Below, piece after piece: positions 63,250-64,000 of a DNA stretch of 64,000 nucleotides. Each line of letters begins with the position of its first letter. The stretch's first letter is position 1. The position numbers and the translations under genes were made by a program. Under the pieces are notes generated by a model. It was not told the DNA's origin. It searched no databases and saw nothing but the letters and a program-made list of their open reading frames with translations. This DNA comes from Variovorax sp. 679 (GTDB taxonomy: Bacteria; Pseudomonadota; Gammaproteobacteria; Burkholderiales; Burkholderiaceae_C), in the NCBI RefSeq assembly GCF_003952185.1, contig NZ_RXFS01000004.1, positions 62,001 to 126,000 on the forward strand, read 5' to 3'.

Positions 63250-64000
63250 ATGCCTCTGGGCACGCTCGATCGCACAGCGCCACCCCTGTTCAACCAGGGG
63301 CAGTCGGCACTCAGCAAGCTGATCTTCTTCGGCGCGCTCGCCCTGTTCCTCATGGTGGCCGATGCGCGCTTCCACATCGTCCAGCCGATCCGCGCCGGCA
63401 TCGGCGCGGTGCTCTACCCGGTGCAATGGGTGGCGCTGAAGCCGGTGCAGGCCGTGCTGGGCGGCGGGCGCTACCTCGAAGACCTGCAGACCGCCCAGCG
63501 CAACGAGGAAGACGCACGCAAGGCGCTGATGATGCAGGCCGAGCGCGCCGCGCAGGCCGACACGCTGGCGCAGGACAACGCCCGCCTGCGCGAGCTGCTC
63601 GAGCTGCGCCAGACCACCACCACGCCGGGCCGCGCCGCCGAAGTGCTCTACGACGCGGCCGACCCCTACACCCGCAAGATCGTCATCGACCAGGGCCTGG
63701 CCCAGGGCGTCCAGCCAGGCTCGCCGGTGATCGACGCGCGCGGCGTGCTCGGGCAGGTCACGCAGGTGCTGCCCTTCACGAGCGAGGTCACGCTGGTGAT
63801 CGACCGCGACCTTTCCATTCCCGTGCAGAACACCCGCACCGGCGTGCGCAGCGTGGCCTTCGGCGACGCCTCGGCCCACGGCGGCGGGCTGGAGCTGCGT
63901 TTCATGGCTGCCAATGCCGATCTGCAGGAGGGCGACCTGCTCTCCACCAGCGGCGTCGACGGCATCTACCCCGCCGGCCTACCGGTGGCGAAGATCGAAC
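63250..64000 (+). CDS. mreC: Rod-shape-determining protein MreC (truncated by the window end)
   Basis: The first 250 codons of MreC, from ATG 63250 to the window edge with no stop codon. A short cytoplasmic start is followed by a membrane segment (LIFFGALALFLMVAD), a coiled coil (EDLQTAQRNEEDARKALMMQAERAAQ, then LAQDNARLRELLELRQ), and the beta-domain (IDQGLAQGVQPGSPVIDARGVLGQV, and VGxxGxxS-like repeats). It scaffolds the elongation machinery with MreB. The C-terminus lies outside the window. Confidence 0.92.
   Translation, partial: MPLGTLDRTAPPLFNQGQSALSKLIFFGALALFLMVADARFHIVQPIRAGIGAVLYPVQWVALKPVQAVLGGGRYLEDLQTAQRNEEDARKALMMQAERAAQADTLAQDNARLRELLELRQTTTTPGRAAEVLYDAADPYTRKIVIDQGLAQGVQPGSPVIDARGVLGQVTQVLPFTSEVTLVIDRDLSIPVQNTRTGVRSVAFGDASAHGGGLELRFMAANADLQEGDLLSTSGVDGIYPAGLPVAKIE

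Overview
The window is high-GC, densely packed DNA from what looks like a betaproteobacterium of the order Burkholderiales, most likely family Comamonadaceae and possibly Variovorax-like. This is an inference. It rests on the gatCAB genes placed divergently from mreBC, five orphan Bug-type solute receptors, ATGA-coupled catabolic operons and a recurrent intergenic repeat. No rRNA, tRNA, CRISPR array, insertion sequence or prophage gene was seen.

Layout. (1) 58-4989, minus strand: an exopolysaccharide unit wza-wzb-wzc plus a priming sugar transferase. It is preceded by an AT-rich 0.9-kb regulatory stretch (4990-5912) with a candidate sigma-54 promoter. (2) 6308-20172, minus strand: one long catabolic operon headed by the MarR repressor gene hpaR. 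It carries hpaG1, hpaG2, hpaE, hpaF, hpaH and hpaI, a two-subunit LigAB-type ring-cleavage dioxygenase in place of the usual HpaD, three Bug receptors, and a tail of IlvD-like dehydratase, class II aldolase and ketopantoate-reductase-like genes. A second MarR gene and a fourth Bug gene lie divergently at its head. (3) 21962-36014: mixed housekeeping and transport genes (radA, BCCT transporter, MFS/M20 pair with a divergent LysR, rdgC, ilvE, O-antigen ligase, two-component system). (4) 36132-39716: a ketosynthase/chain-length-factor pair of aryl-polyene type and an AmpG-like permease. (5) 40855-52966, plus strand: a nitrogen-salvage island. It holds allophanate hydrolase, a NitT/TauT-type ABC importer, an AtzH-like protein, a BMP/nucleoside-type ABC importer with a biuret-hydrolase-like gene inside it, a second isochorismatase-fold hydrolase and a GntR regulator. 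(6) 52976-56229: a PhzS-like flavin monooxygenase plus Bug receptor, divergent from a LysR gene whose start codon lies in an inverted repeat. (7) 56251-64000: housekeeping genes xthA, pyrE, a DUF4124 protein, gatCAB, mreB and the start of mreC, which runs off the window.

How parts work together. In region 2 the products form the homoprotocatechuate meta-cleavage route: ring opening, HpaE oxidation, HpaF isomerisation, HpaG1/G2 decarboxylation and isomerisation, HpaH hydration, HpaI aldol cleavage to pyruvate and succinic semialdehyde. In region 5 the likely flow is import of a condensed-urea compound, hydrolysis to allophanate by the isochorismatase-fold enzymes and AtzH, then conversion to ammonia and CO2 by AtzF.

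A GC-rich intergenic repeat of about 90 bases occurs in five clear copies and one diverged copy. It usually starts a few bases after a stop codon and points along the transcript, including inside mreB-mreC and the two-component operon.
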